From Serratia sp. M24T3 (GTDB taxonomy: Bacteria; Pseudomonadota; Gammaproteobacteria; Enterobacterales; Enterobacteriaceae), in contig NZ_AJHJ01000011.1 in NCBI RefSeq assembly GCF_000257645.1, forward strand, positions 62,001 through 126,000: a stretch of DNA of 64,000 bases, given 5' to 3'. This document shows positions 47,361 to 56,837 of this stretch, in pieces; position 1 is the first letter of the stretch; each line of letters opens with the position of its first letter. The translations under genes and the position numbers were made by a program. A model generated the notes under the pieces. It was not told where the DNA came from, ran no database searches, and saw nothing but the letters and a program-made list of their open reading frames with translations.

Positions 47361-49757
47361 TTATTTTTTAGCATCATCTGGCAGTGCGTAGGCAATGATG
47401 TAGTCACCCAGCTTGGTGCCGAATGAACCATGACCGCCTGCAGCAATAACCACATACTGCTTGCCGTTCACTTCATAAGTCATCGGAGTCGCCTGACCGC
47501 CCGCTGGCAGACGTGCCTGCCACAGTTGATCGCCGTTGCTCATGTTGAACGCGCGCAGGTAGTTATCTGCGGTTGCTGCGATGAAGAATACGTTACCTGC
47601 AGTCGAGGTAGGCGCACCCAGCATTGGCATACCCATTTTAAACGGCAATGGCACTGGTGAACTGTCACGAACGGTACCGATACGTTTTTTCCAGACGATA
47701 TCGTTAGTTTTCAGATCAACACCAGAGATATAGCCCCAGGATGGTTGCTTGCAAGGGAAGCCCAACGGAGACAGGAATGCGTTCAGCTCAACACCGTAAG
47801 GCACGCCGTACTGGGTCTGGATACCAGACTCGGTACCGCTACCACCGGTAGAACCGGCTGGCGGCTCGATTGGGTTGCCTGGTCCACGTGGGATAAGCTT
47901 AGAGGTAAACGGCAGAGCGATTGGGTTGGCAATAGCCAGCTGACGATCGGTATCAACAGAAATACCACCCCATTCGAACATCCCCAGGTTACCCGGGAAT
48001 ACCAGCGTACCTTGCTCTGAAGGAGGCGTGAACGTACCTTCGTAGCGCAGACGGTGGAACATCACACGACACATCAGTTGGTCGTAGATGGTTGCGCCCC
48101 ACATGTCTTTACCGGTCAGCTTGGCTGATGGACGGAAAGTCAGGTCAGAGAACGGCTGAGTAGGAGACGTATGGTCGCCTTTGGCTGCGCCCTGTGGCAC
48201 AGGTTTTTCAGGAGCTGGAACAACCAGCTTGCCATCACGGCGGTCGAGAACAAAAATGTTACCGGTTTTGGTTGGAACATAGATAACCGGAACTTTGTTG
48301 CCGCTCTTGTCGGTGATGTCTGCCAGGGTAGGCTGAGCCGGTACGTCCATGTCCCAAAGGTCATGGTGCACGGTCTGATAAACCCAGGCCAGTTTACCGG
48401 TAGTCGCGTTCAGAGCCAGCAGGCTGCTCGCGTAACGTTCCATGTCCGGAGTACGGTTTCCGCCCCAGATATCCGGAGTTTCCACGCCGATTGGCAGGTA
48501 AACCAAGTCAAGATTCGCGTCGTAAGCCGCTGGAGCCCAGGAGTTTGGTGAGTTAGGCGTATAGTTTTCGCCCGGACCCGGGATCTTGTTCGGTTCAGCA
48601 GCGCCTGGATCGAATGCCCACAGCAGTTTACCTGTGTGAACGTCGAAACCACGAATAACGCCGGAAGGTTCTTTGGTCGAGTAGTTATCGGTAACCGCAC
48701 CGGCAACAATGATCACGCTTTTGGTGACGATTGGCGGTGAAGTTGGCTCGTAACGACCGGCAGAAGAGTAAGGCATGTTGCTCTGCAGATTCAGTTCACC
48801 GTTGTTGCCAAAGTCGGCACAACGAGCCCCTGTTTCTGCGTCCAGCGCAAACATACGACCGTCATTCACTGGCAGCAGTACGCGGCGTGAACAGATTGCC
48901 GGAGCAGTACTGTTGGTCGCGTTGCCCTGTGCAACAGCAGGATCTTCGTAGTAAGAAACACCACGACAGGTTACGTGCTGGAAGGTTGGGTCAGTTTTCA
49001 GCTGTGGATCAAAAGTCCATTTTTCTTTACCGGTAGCCGCATCCAGAGCAAACAGCTTCTGGTGTGGAGTACACAGGTAAAGGGTGTCGCGGATTTTGAT
49101 CGGCGTGACTTCGTCGGTGAACTCGCCCGGATCGTGTGCTGTTTTCACATCACCGGTCTGGAAGGTCCAGGCTTCTTTCAGCTGGCCAACGTTTTTGTCG
49201 TTAATCTGGCTCAGTGGAGAGTAACGAGTACCGCCCTGAGTACGGCCATAGGCAGGCCAGTCACTGTCGGCAACGCCTGGAGTAGACTGAACTGTGGTAT
49301 CGGCTGCAGGGATTGTCCCGTTGATTTCCTGTGGATCGTTGAATACTGAATAAACCAGTACCACTACGGTGAACACCAGAGAAGTCGCCAGCGCAGCGCG
49401 TGCGAAGCCATTCTTGTTGCTCATGTAGTTATAAACGATTGGCAGCAGGATCCACAGACCGAGGAAGAACGTCACGTCTAAACGCGGCGTTAAAGCCCAG
49501 AAGTCGGAGCCCACTTCCCAGAGACCCCAAATGGTGGTCGCAAAAAGGAACACGGCATAAAGCAGCAAAACAGAAGCACGGCGGCGTAAAAGCAACCATG
49601 CCGTCACCAGATAAACAGCACCGGCGATGATGTAATAGAGGGAGCCCCCTATTGCTGTCAGCCATATTCCGCCGACCAATAAATATAATCCGCTTAACGC
49701 GGCGAACAAAGCGGTAATTATTACGACTATGCGCGATAACGGAGCTTTAGTTTGCAT
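47361..49757 (-). CDS. gcd: membrane-bound PQQ-dependent glucose dehydrogenase Gcd
   Basis: Gcd oxidises glucose to gluconolactone on the periplasmic face and passes electrons to ubiquinone. The 798 residues (E. coli 796) start with five membrane helices (to about 140), followed by an eight-bladed PQQ propeller. Recognisable stretches are SDWPAYGRTQGGTRYSPLSQ, GNRTPDMERYASSLLALNATTG and WGYISGVDLKTNDIVWKKRIGT. No pqqABCDE genes are in the window. The upstream neighbour on the same strand is a PQQ-receptor homologue. Confidence 0.96.
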   Translation of the reverse strand: MQTKAPLSRIVVIITALFAALSGLYLLVGGIWLTAIGGSLYYIIAGAVYLVTAWLLLRRRASVLLLYAVFLFATTIWGLWEVGSDFWALTPRLDVTFFLGLWILLPIVYNYMSNKNGFARAALATSLVFTVVVLVYSVFNDPQEINGTIPAADTTVQSTPGVADSDWPAYGRTQGGTRYSPLSQINDKNVGQLKEAWTFQTGDVKTAHDPGEFTDEVTPIKIRDTLYLCTPHQKLFALDAATGKEKWTFDPQLKTDPTFQHVTCRGVSYYEDPAVAQGNATNSTAPAICSRRVLLPVNDGRMFALDAETGARCADFGNNGELNLQSNMPYSSAGRYEPTSPPIVTKSVIIVAGAVTDNYSTKEPSGVIRGFDVHTGKLLWAFDPGAAEPNKIPGPGENYTPNSPNSWAPAAYDANLDLVYLPIGVETPDIWGGNRTPDMERYASSLLALNATTGKLAWVYQTVHHDLWDMDVPAQPTLADITDKSGNKVPVIYVPTKTGNIFVLDRRDGKLVVPAPEKPVPQGAAKGDHTSPTQPFSDLTFRPSAKLTGKDMWGATIYDQLMCRVMFHRLRYEGTFTPPSEQGTLVFPGNLGMFEWGGISVDTDRQLAIANPIALPFTSKLIPRGPGNPIEPPAGSTGGSGTESGIQTQYGVPYGVELNAFLSPLGFPCKQPSWGYISGVDLKTNDIVWKKRIGTVRDSSPVPLPFKMGMPMLGAPTSTAGNVFFIAATADNYLRAFNMSNGDQLWQARLPAGGQATPMTYEVNGKQYVVIAAGGHGSFGTKLGDYIIAYALPDDAKK

Positions 49758-49960
49758 ATTATTAACCTTACAAGATTTTCATTGTCTTCGATCTCGCACT
49801 GAGATGAGATCTTAAAAACATTCGGCGTCACACGGAATGTCCTTCCTCGGACAAGCCCTCTCAATACCCGGTTAAAACAATACTGAGAGTGGCTTGCTCT
49901 AGGTTCTTTAAAGGCCCTGTCCTGTTCCCTGGCGGGTGCCAATGTACTTTTATTAGGCGA
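49758..49960 (-). promoter_or_regulatory. structured leader between the receptor gene and gcd
   Basis: On the minus strand a 9-bp stem (one G-U pair) built on CTCTCAGTA and TATTGAGAG lies soon after the receptor stop, and a GATCTC/GAGATC hairpin lies near gcd. Neither has a T run. They could be processing sites or attenuators, or carry a separate gcd promoter. Confidence 0.35.
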
Positions 49961-52186
49961 TTATTCGAAAGTATAGGTAAGTGTTGCGCCCCCGCCCCAA
50001 TTTCTTCCTGGTGCCGGCTCGTAATAGCGTCCGTTGGTTTCATTCACGATTACCGAGCCGACATAATGGCGGTCGAACAGGTTGTCAACGCGAGTGAATA
50101 AATCCAACGACCAGTTGTTACGCCAGTCCAGACGGTAACCGGCGTTCAGGCTGGTAATCGTATAAGCAGGCGCCTGTGCGGTATTGGCGTCATTAGCCTG
50201 AATATCGCTCATGTAACGGATTTCTGCACCCGCGTGGAAACCTTCCTCGGGTGCCCAGGCCAATGAAGCATAGGCAGAATTTCGCGCAATGCCCGGCATT
50301 TTATTGCCAGCAGGGATCGAGCTGACGGCAGTGGTCACGTCATCACGATAGGTTGCATCCAAAAGCGTCCAGGCCATATGTACTCGCCAGTCCGAGGCGA
50401 ACTGCTGGTCAAACGACAGTTCCAGACCACGGCGACGGGTATTACCGACGTTGGTATAACTGCTGCGACCGCTGCCGCTGGTGGCGACAGCGAGATCGTT
50501 CTGAGTGTCGGTCTGGAACAGTGCTGCGGTCAGCAAGCCATAGCCGATACGGGTCTTGCTGCCAATCTCGACGGTGTTACTGGTCGAAGGTTTCAGATTG
50601 ATGTTCAGGCCGCTTGTGCCATCAGGACGATACGACAGCTGATTGATCGTCGGCGTTTCGAAGCCGCGCCCCGCTGAAACATAAACGTTCCAGGCCGGGG
50701 TTAGCGCGTAGCTTAACGAGGCCATCGGCAATGCTTTGTGATAGCGTTTGCTGCCACTGTCATCGCCGTTACCGGCGGTGATGTAATAGTCTTTAGAGTC
50801 GAAACTCACGGTGCTGTAGCGCAACCCCGCGTTCAACGTCCAGCGATCGGTGAGATGCCAGGTGGTCTGCAAATAAGGGTCAAGATTCCACATCTTGTTC
50901 CTTTCATTGCGACGCTCGTCACCCTTGACCCCATAATCGGTCACACCGTTGTCCACCACAAAGTTTTCATAGCCGTGGCGACGTTCAGTAATGGTTTCAT
51001 AATCCAGCCCGCCAATAATGGTGAACGGCACACTGCCCCACTGGTCCTCGTGCTTCCAGCGGGTATCGATTCCCTGATACTGCCGCTCGAGCACGATCAC
51101 CCCACCCGGATAAGCCGGATTGGCCTGCACTGCTTTGGGGATTGACTGATACTGGGTGGTGTGGCGCACACCTTTATAAGTCATGATGGTCAGCTCGTCG
51201 TTATCGGTTATCTCACGCTGATAACGCAAACCGACCTGAGTCTGATCAATAGACTTGCGAGTGTTGTACTGGTCGGCACGCGGCGACTGTGTCGGGTTAG
51301 CCTTCCACTCAGACTGGGTCAAACCGCCGGGATCGTTGGCATCGACCGCGACACTGTTGAACATCAGCGTCAGGGTACTTTTATCGTCGATACGCACGCC
51401 AAGCTTGCCGTTGCCAAGATTCTTGCGCGCCGCACTGTCGTCACGAAAGCCGCGAGTGGTGAAGCGCGATGCAGAAATCGTGTAATTTACGTCACCGGCG
51501 TGAGTGCCATCGCCGGTAGCGCCCGATGCAGTCACACTGTTGCGAAATGAGCCATAGCTGCCGAAATAGGTTCCGGCAGTCAACGTGGTCGGCTGGCTGC
51601 CAGATTTGGTTTCGACATTAACCACGCCGCCGGAAGCGTTGCCATACAGCGCTGAGAAAGGCCCGCGCAAAACTTCAATTTTATCTACCGATGCCAAATC
51701 GATGTTGGAGGTCTGCCCTTGCCCATCAGGCATCGTCGCAGGAATGCCGTCTACATAGATGCGCACGCCGCTGACGCCATAAGTTGAGTTGGCACCGAAG
51801 CCGCGCACGGATAATTGCAGATCTTGTGAATAGTTTTGGCGGTTCTGCACCTGCAAACCTGGTACGCCAAGCAAACTTTCGGAAAGGTTGACCTGAGGTC
51901 TGCTGTTACGAATATCGTCACCATCGACCACGCTGACGGCTGCGGGCGTGTCGAGTTCTGACAAGCCGCCCTGCTGCTGTTGCGCAACAATCAATAGCGT
52001 GTTGCTCTGAGAAGAATCGGACTTGACTGAGCTGTCTTTCGCCGCAGCTTTCTTGTCTTTCGTTGTGCTGTCATTTTCTTTGGCAACAGCGTTTTCAGCC
52101 ATCGCAGTGGTTTGCGCATAGCTGGCTGTGAGTGGTGTAAAAATCGACAGCAACACGAGAGTTGAAAATGAAGTTTTGTTATTCAC
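49961..52186 (-). CDS. pqqU: TonB-dependent receptor, YncD/PqqU homologue (PQQ uptake)
   Basis: The 741-residue outer-membrane receptor closely resembles E. coli YncD (PqqU), which imports pyrroloquinoline quinone. Shared stretches include LDTPAAVSVVDG, NLSESLLGVPGLQVQNRQNY, YVDGIPATMPDGQGQTSNID and, at the end, VGSVIVNETNGRYYEPAPGRN. It has a signal peptide (1-24), an extra charged 35-residue insertion (AKENDSTTKDKKAAAKDSS) before the TonB box (NTLLIVA), a plug and a 22-strand barrel ending in F-E. It lies immediately upstream of gcd, which needs PQQ. Confidence 0.93.
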   Translation of the reverse strand: MNNKTSFSTLVLLSIFTPLTASYAQTTAMAENAVAKENDSTTKDKKAAAKDSSVKSDSSQSNTLLIVAQQQQGGLSELDTPAAVSVVDGDDIRNSRPQVNLSESLLGVPGLQVQNRQNYSQDLQLSVRGFGANSTYGVSGVRIYVDGIPATMPDGQGQTSNIDLASVDKIEVLRGPFSALYGNASGGVVNVETKSGSQPTTLTAGTYFGSYGSFRNSVTASGATGDGTHAGDVNYTISASRFTTRGFRDDSAARKNLGNGKLGVRIDDKSTLTLMFNSVAVDANDPGGLTQSEWKANPTQSPRADQYNTRKSIDQTQVGLRYQREITDNDELTIMTYKGVRHTTQYQSIPKAVQANPAYPGGVIVLERQYQGIDTRWKHEDQWGSVPFTIIGGLDYETITERRHGYENFVVDNGVTDYGVKGDERRNERNKMWNLDPYLQTTWHLTDRWTLNAGLRYSTVSFDSKDYYITAGNGDDSGSKRYHKALPMASLSYALTPAWNVYVSAGRGFETPTINQLSYRPDGTSGLNINLKPSTSNTVEIGSKTRIGYGLLTAALFQTDTQNDLAVATSGSGRSSYTNVGNTRRRGLELSFDQQFASDWRVHMAWTLLDATYRDDVTTAVSSIPAGNKMPGIARNSAYASLAWAPEEGFHAGAEIRYMSDIQANDANTAQAPAYTITSLNAGYRLDWRNNWSLDLFTRVDNLFDRHYVGSVIVNETNGRYYEPAPGRNWGGGATLTYTFE

Positions 52187-52930
52187 GGAAAGATTTCGAT
52201 TTGTCAGTTAAGCCTGCTTACGCTTTCGTTGTCTGCTATTAATAAGTCAGAGAAGAGTCGTAATCCCCAGAGCCGTGTTTCGTCGGCGCATAATATAAAA
52301 TTTATCTATCGGATAGTATATACAGAACTTTACAGAATCGCGTTGTTTTAAAAAATATAGCACGCAGGGTTAACGGAGCTGATTTTTAACGTTATGTGGA
52401 AGTTTCTATTATGTATAACACAAGAGTGTAATCGCTTACACCAACCCTTTAAAAACAATTATTTTTATATTTCCTTTTAAAAAACAGGGATTATTACCGA
52501 AGTTATATCAATTGATAATAATTAAAAAATCAAATAAAAACATATACATAAAATTAAGCAATCGAATGCACTTTCGCACCTCTCACTATGAACCAAAAGG
52601 TTCATAATTAAGTCATCCAACCGCGATGGATTTTTAAATCGTGATTTAACATTATCAATTAGCCGGTTATTTATTGCTAAAAGAGGCTCTCGGTGTAACC
52701 GCTAACGCCTTTTAACGGGCAATTATTCGACATAATTTTGCTTAATCAATCTTTGCAAGCGGCCATAAGCTGAGTGATTTCGGCAATTTTGATAATGTGT
52801 AATTAAGGTCTTCACATCGTCATTATTTTCTATTATTTATTCTGTCAAAGCGGAATTAACAGCAGGCTAATAGGAATTAACTATGCATTATTTGAATTGG
52901 ATAAGTATTACCGATGAAATGTGATCTGCA
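52187..52930. other. 744-bp AT-rich intergenic region upstream of pqqU
   Basis: No convincing gene is present. A perfect 8-bp hairpin, TATGAACC-AAAA-GGTTCATA, is at about 52588-52607. A small inverted repeat ACAC-AAGA-GTGT is near 52419. The pqqU promoter must lie here. A 13-codon ATG frame at 52883 looks accidental. The length and the CRP site at its far edge leave room for an unannotated small RNA. Confidence 0.5.
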
Positions 52931-52938
52931 TCACACTT
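52917..52938. promoter_or_regulatory. near-consensus CRP site
   Basis: TGTGA-TCTGCA-TCACA is a perfect two-half CRP core with A/T flanks (AAA before, CTT after). It overlaps the last codons of the lysR gene and lies 730 bp from pqqU, so its target is unclear. Confidence 0.6.
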
Positions 52939-53839
52939 CGTTTAACGAGGTTTCAGCGCGCAAGTGGTCAATAAATAACCTGACTTTATCGGCAACGTAG
53001 CGAGTATTTGGATAAACCGCATAGATGCCCTGTCGTGGAAAAGTATAACCAGGCAGCAGAACGGACAAACGCTGTTGAGCAATCTCCTCCGCGACCAGCC
53101 ATTCCGGCAACAGCGCAACACCGGCACCGTGAAGCGCAAACGATAATAGCGCCGCAGCATTATCGGCCATGATGGCGGCTCCTTCCTCAACGTTGAACAG
53201 GCAACTCTGCTTATCTGGCGTGACCACCACCCAACTCAGCGGGGTACGCAGCCGACTATGGGCAATCCACCTGGCCTGCGATAACTGCGCCAGGCTGTTG
53301 ATCCCCTGTGGGGCATGGCGCTGTAACCACGTTGGAGAGGCCACAGGTAATATCGCAAAGCTGTTGATCAGGCTGGCGTGATGGCTGGAATCTGCAAGTT
53401 GTCCAAGACGGATTGCGACATCAAAACGTTCGGCAATCAGATCATGGTGAAGTGAAGACGAAACCTGCTGGATGCGCAACTGAGGGTGGCGTTGCGCAAA
53501 GCTTGCCAGCGCCGGAACAACAAATTTCGCGCCGTACTCCGGCGTGGTTGTTAAACGCAGCACTCCGCTCAGTCCTTGATGATCGCGTTTTACCTCATCG
53601 ACCACGCTTTCTGCATCCTGTAACAGCTGCAGGCAACGCTGATAAAACCGTTCTCCCGCTGCGGTCAGCGAGACTCTTCGCGTGGTGCGATGCAATAACG
53701 CCACGCCCAGTTCTGCCTCCAACTGTTTGACGTTAAAGCTCACCACCGCCTTCGTCAGGCCCATTCCTTCGGCTGCAGCGGTAAAACTGCCTATCGCCGC
53801 CACGTTAACAAAGATCTCCAGACGCTGGAAATTTAGCAT
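52931..53839 (-). CDS. LysR-family transcriptional regulator
   Basis: The 302-residue regulator has an N-terminal winged helix (LEIFVNVAAIGSFTAAAEGMGL, then ALLHRTTRRVSLTAAGERFY) and a periplasmic-binding-type effector domain. The frame opens at 53860, but that ATG lies in the operator palindrome; ATG 53839 after GAGGGGA is right. It is divergent from an MFS gene, its probable target. Confidence 0.93.
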   Translation of the reverse strand: MLNFQRLEIFVNVAAIGSFTAAAEGMGLTKAVVSFNVKQLEAELGVALLHRTTRRVSLTAAGERFYQRCLQLLQDAESVVDEVKRDHQGLSGVLRLTTTPEYGAKFVVPALASFAQRHPQLRIQQVSSSLHHDLIAERFDVAIRLGQLADSSHHASLINSFAILPVASPTWLQRHAPQGINSLAQLSQARWIAHSRLRTPLSWVVVTPDKQSCLFNVEEGAAIMADNAAALLSFALHGAGVALLPEWLVAEEIAQQRLSVLLPGYTFPRQGIYAVYPNTRYVADKVRLFIDHLRAETSLNEV

Positions 53840-53851
53840 CTTCCCCTCTCT

Positions 53852-53876
53852 CACTGTCAAAATTATTTTGACAGTG
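53852..53876. promoter_or_regulatory. perfect 25-bp palindrome between lysR and the MFS gene
   Basis: Arms CACTGTCAAAA and TTTTGACAGTG (11 bp each, no mismatch) flank TTA. The site begins 13 bases upstream of the lysR start codon, fitting a LysR operator that autoregulates and controls the divergent MFS gene. Confidence 0.8.
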
Positions 53877-53946
53877 TAACTGCTCTCAGCGGCTTTATCT
53901 GCCAGCTTCAGTTATTTACACTCGCTGCCTGATTAGGGAGATTGCC

Positions 53947-55320
53947 ATGAATTATCGAACGCGCGTTGCGGTTGTGTATCTGCTCGGATTCTTTATTGAT
54001 CTGATTAACATGTTTATCAGCAACGTGGCTTATCCGGCGATCTCACGCAGCTTTCACGCTAGCGTGGAGCAGATGGCGTGGGTCAGCAACGGCTATATTC
54101 TGGGATTGACTCTGATTATTCCCGCAAGCCGATGGATGGCGACACGCCTTGGGTCGAAGCTACTGTTTTTGCTTTCTGTGGCCACTTTTATCATCGCGAC
54201 CTGGGGAGCTGGCTCGGCGGAAAATTTAGGAACGCTGATTGGCTGGCGTGTGCTGCAAGGATTGGGCGGAGGATTGCTAATCCCCATCGGCCAGACGCTG
54301 GTCTATTCATTATATCCGGCCAATCAGCGCGCCCGGCTTTCAGCGATAATTATGCTGGTTGGTCTGCTGGCTCCTGCTATCTCACCGGCCCTTGGCGGAG
54401 TCATTGCCGACCATCTTGGCTGGCGTTGGGTATTTTTTGCCTCAATACCTTTGGCAACACTCACGCTGATCCTTGCCGCTCTTTGGCTCGAAAGAGATAC
54501 CGTTGAGAAGGTGGCTGCCAGACTGGATATTATCGGGCTGCTGACCTCATGCACGGCGCTGGCGCTGATTTTACTTGGCTTGACGGAGTTGGGCTCTCCT
54601 GAAGACAAACTGCAAGGCAGTGAATTATTGCTGAGCGGATTACTGCTGCTGGCAGTTTATGTCCACCAGTCGTTGCGTAAAACGAATCCGTTGCTAAATT
54701 TGCGGTTGCTGCAGCAACCGCTTCTGCGGACTTCAATGCTGATTTACCAGTTGATCCCCGGCGTGTTTACCGGAGTCAGCCTGCTAACCATGCTGTATCT
54801 GCAAAACATTCTGTTGATGTCAGCGACTGCGGTCGGCGAATTGATGCTGCCTTGGGCGCTGGCGGCATTTTTCGCTATCAGCCTGACTGGCAAGCAGTTT
54901 AATCGCCTTGGCCCACGCCCGCTGTTTATTGTCGGCTGCCTTGTCACCGGCTGCGGCATAGCCATGTTGGCGCTTGTCGTCGACGCAGAGCAGCGCTGGG
55001 TGCAGATCCTCAGTTTTGCCTTGATGGGGTTTGGCAGCAGCTTGTGCAGCAGCACTGCGCAAAGCGCCGCCTATATTGATATTGCCGATACACAGTTGAG
55101 CGATGCCAGCGCGCTGTGGAATATCAACAGACAGCTGAGCTTCTGTTTTGGGATCACAGCGATGAGTCTGCTGTTTAATTTTCTTGCTCAAATGAGTCAT
55201 GAGCCGTCAGCGATGGTTTATCGGAGCAGCTTTGCTATTGCCGCTCTGATTGCGTTGCTGCCGATCGCGCTATGTTTACGGCTGGACAATCGTGCGCTGA
55301 TAGCAAAGTTATCCCCTTAG
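53947..55320 (+). CDS. MFS drug transporter, DHA2 (EmrB-like) family
   Basis: The 457-residue protein has about 14 membrane helices. DHA2 features include WVSNGYILGLTLIIPASRWMA, the LQGLGGGLLIPIGQTL segment (motif C-like), and LGWRWVFFASIPL. Drug or solvent efflux is likely. It is divergent from the lysR gene across the palindrome and may be co-transcribed with the SnoaL-like gene 48 bp downstream. Confidence 0.92.
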   Translation: MNYRTRVAVVYLLGFFIDLINMFISNVAYPAISRSFHASVEQMAWVSNGYILGLTLIIPASRWMATRLGSKLLFLLSVATFIIATWGAGSAENLGTLIGWRVLQGLGGGLLIPIGQTLVYSLYPANQRARLSAIIMLVGLLAPAISPALGGVIADHLGWRWVFFASIPLATLTLILAALWLERDTVEKVAARLDIIGLLTSCTALALILLGLTELGSPEDKLQGSELLLSGLLLLAVYVHQSLRKTNPLLNLRLLQQPLLRTSMLIYQLIPGVFTGVSLLTMLYLQNILLMSATAVGELMLPWALAAFFAISLTGKQFNRLGPRPLFIVGCLVTGCGIAMLALVVDAEQRWVQILSFALMGFGSSLCSSTAQSAAYIDIADTQLSDASALWNINRQLSFCFGITAMSLLFNFLAQMSHEPSAMVYRSSFAIAALIALLPIALCLRLDNRALIAKLSP

Positions 55321-55368
55321 CTGGCCAGCAGACAAAATATTTATCACGTTAAAAATAGTGGAGAATTT

Positions 55369-55764
55369 ATGCGGTACAGCAATCCCTGGTTCAATGAAGT
55401 CATCGACGCCCACGTGTTAATCCAACAGTGGCTGGGCAGTCATAGCAAGCAAGAGGTTTGTGACCCATTAATCGCCCGTTTCAGCGAAAGCTACAGCATG
55501 GTGGGTATCGCCGGGAATGTTTTGGATTATGCCGGGCTTTGCGGATTTTTCCGTGCAAACGGCGGCACTAAAGCGGGACTGGAAATCGAAGTGTTTGATC
55601 TGCGGCTGGTTAGCGAATGGCAGCACGGCGCGGTAGTGCAATATCAGGAGAAACAATCATTTGCGGGAAAAGTGACGCTGCGCTATTCCACCGCCGTGTT
55701 TGAGCGCAGCGCACCGGAGCAAATCTTCTGGCGGCATTTACACGAGACCAGCACGGCGTTTTAA
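55369..55764 (+). CDS. SnoaL/DUF4440-like small protein
   Basis: The 131-residue cytosolic protein looks like a NTF2-like (SnoaL/DUF4440) fold: an N-terminal helix (HVLIQQWLGSHS), FSESYSMVGIAG, and a final VFERSAPEQIFWRHLHET. No catalytic role can be assigned. It follows the MFS gene on the same strand and is convergent with eryD. Confidence 0.65.
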   Translation: MRYSNPWFNEVIDAHVLIQQWLGSHSKQEVCDPLIARFSESYSMVGIAGNVLDYAGLCGFFRANGGTKAGLEIEVFDLRLVSEWQHGAVVQYQEKQSFAGKVTLRYSTAVFERSAPEQIFWRHLHETSTAF

Positions 55765-55854
55765 TCTGTTGGGCTGGTGCTTGTCACGTGAGATAGCAGC
55801 CTGCTTTCGTCAGCCAAAACTCACTGATCGCATGAAGCTGCCCGTCCTTGAGGA

Positions 55855-56814
55855 TCACTGATTTGAGACTAAGGCGTTGGCGGTAGTTTCATCGGTGATT
55901 AAGCCGTGCAGCAATCCGCTGGCCAACACTGCGCGGATTGCCTCGACTTTGTTTTCCCCGCCCGCGATGGCGACAATTTTGTCGTTGCGGTTGGCATCCA
56001 AAGTGACTGCCAACGTTCTTGCGGTGAGCTGAGTGTTGATAGCGTATCCGTTGCAGTCAAAGAAATGGCCGATTAGCTCGCCGACACCGCCGGAAGCTGA
56101 AATATCACGCATCTCATCTTCTTCAACCATTCCAGCCTCAACCAGCTGAGCCGCCGCTTCTACCGTGCCGATGCCTACCAGTTTTACCTCCGCGCCTTCT
56201 GCCATCGAAAACACTTCCTTTACTCCGCGCTGTGCGAGTAAAACCTCTTTATCTTCAACAGTATTGGCGAAAAAAGGCACCGGCATTATGTAAGCGTGAG
56301 CGCCAGTTTTCTCGGCAATACGGTGCATAACATCGTGCGGATTGAGGGCATAGTTGCGCGTCAGGCAACCGAGCAAAGAGACGAAACGGATGTTTTGTGC
56401 ATCGATACGTGGCAGTTGATGAACCACAGAAGACAGGGTGCGACCATGGCCGACGCCAAGAGTGGTGAGCGTGTCAGAGGAAAGCAGGCCACGGAGATAG
56501 TCTGCGCCCGCCATGCCTAAAGCCCGAACCGGTAAGCCGGTTTCAGCGAGATCGGGCGCGACCCGGCAAAAGTTGAGACCAAAACGTTCTCTCAGGCGAT
56601 TCTCGAGCTCTACGCATTCGACAATATCGCCGTCAATAGTCACTTTTACCGCGCCGTCAGCCACGACCCGAGCAATCATTCGGTGAGTTTTTAACGAAGG
56701 TAAACCAAGGCGTTTTGCGACATCTGCCTGAGTCAATCCTCCCACGTAGTGCAGCCATGCGGCCCGAAGTGCAAGGGATTCGTCTGCGTCCGCCTGCGAG
56801 GAAGAATGTTTCAT
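55855..56814 (-). CDS. eryD: SorC-family regulator of the erythritol-type operon (EryD-like)
   Basis: The 319-residue regulator has an N-terminal helix-turn-helix (LTQADVAKRLGLPSLKTHRMI) and the SorC/DeoR-like sugar-phosphate binding domain (TLGVGHGRTLSSVVHQLP). In Brucella EryD represses eryABCD and is relieved by erythritol. Here it ends the eryA-eryB-eryC-ribH-eryD set, 23 bp after the ribH2-like gene, and probably binds repeats in the 61435-61829 region. Confidence 0.85.
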   Translation of the reverse strand: MKHSSSQADADESLALRAAWLHYVGGLTQADVAKRLGLPSLKTHRMIARVVADGAVKVTIDGDIVECVELENRLRERFGLNFCRVAPDLAETGLPVRALGMAGADYLRGLLSSDTLTTLGVGHGRTLSSVVHQLPRIDAQNIRFVSLLGCLTRNYALNPHDVMHRIAEKTGAHAYIMPVPFFANTVEDKEVLLAQRGVKEVFSMAEGAEVKLVGIGTVEAAAQLVEAGMVEEDEMRDISASGGVGELIGHFFDCNGYAINTQLTARTLAVTLDANRNDKIVAIAGGENKVEAIRAVLASGLLHGLITDETTANALVSNQ

Positions 56815-56837
56815 GGATTACCTCGACAACTACCCTG

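Noticed and set aside
52883-52924. 13-codon plus-strand frame before the CRP site
   Set aside because: No clear ribosome site, no attenuator after it and no downstream plus-strand gene.
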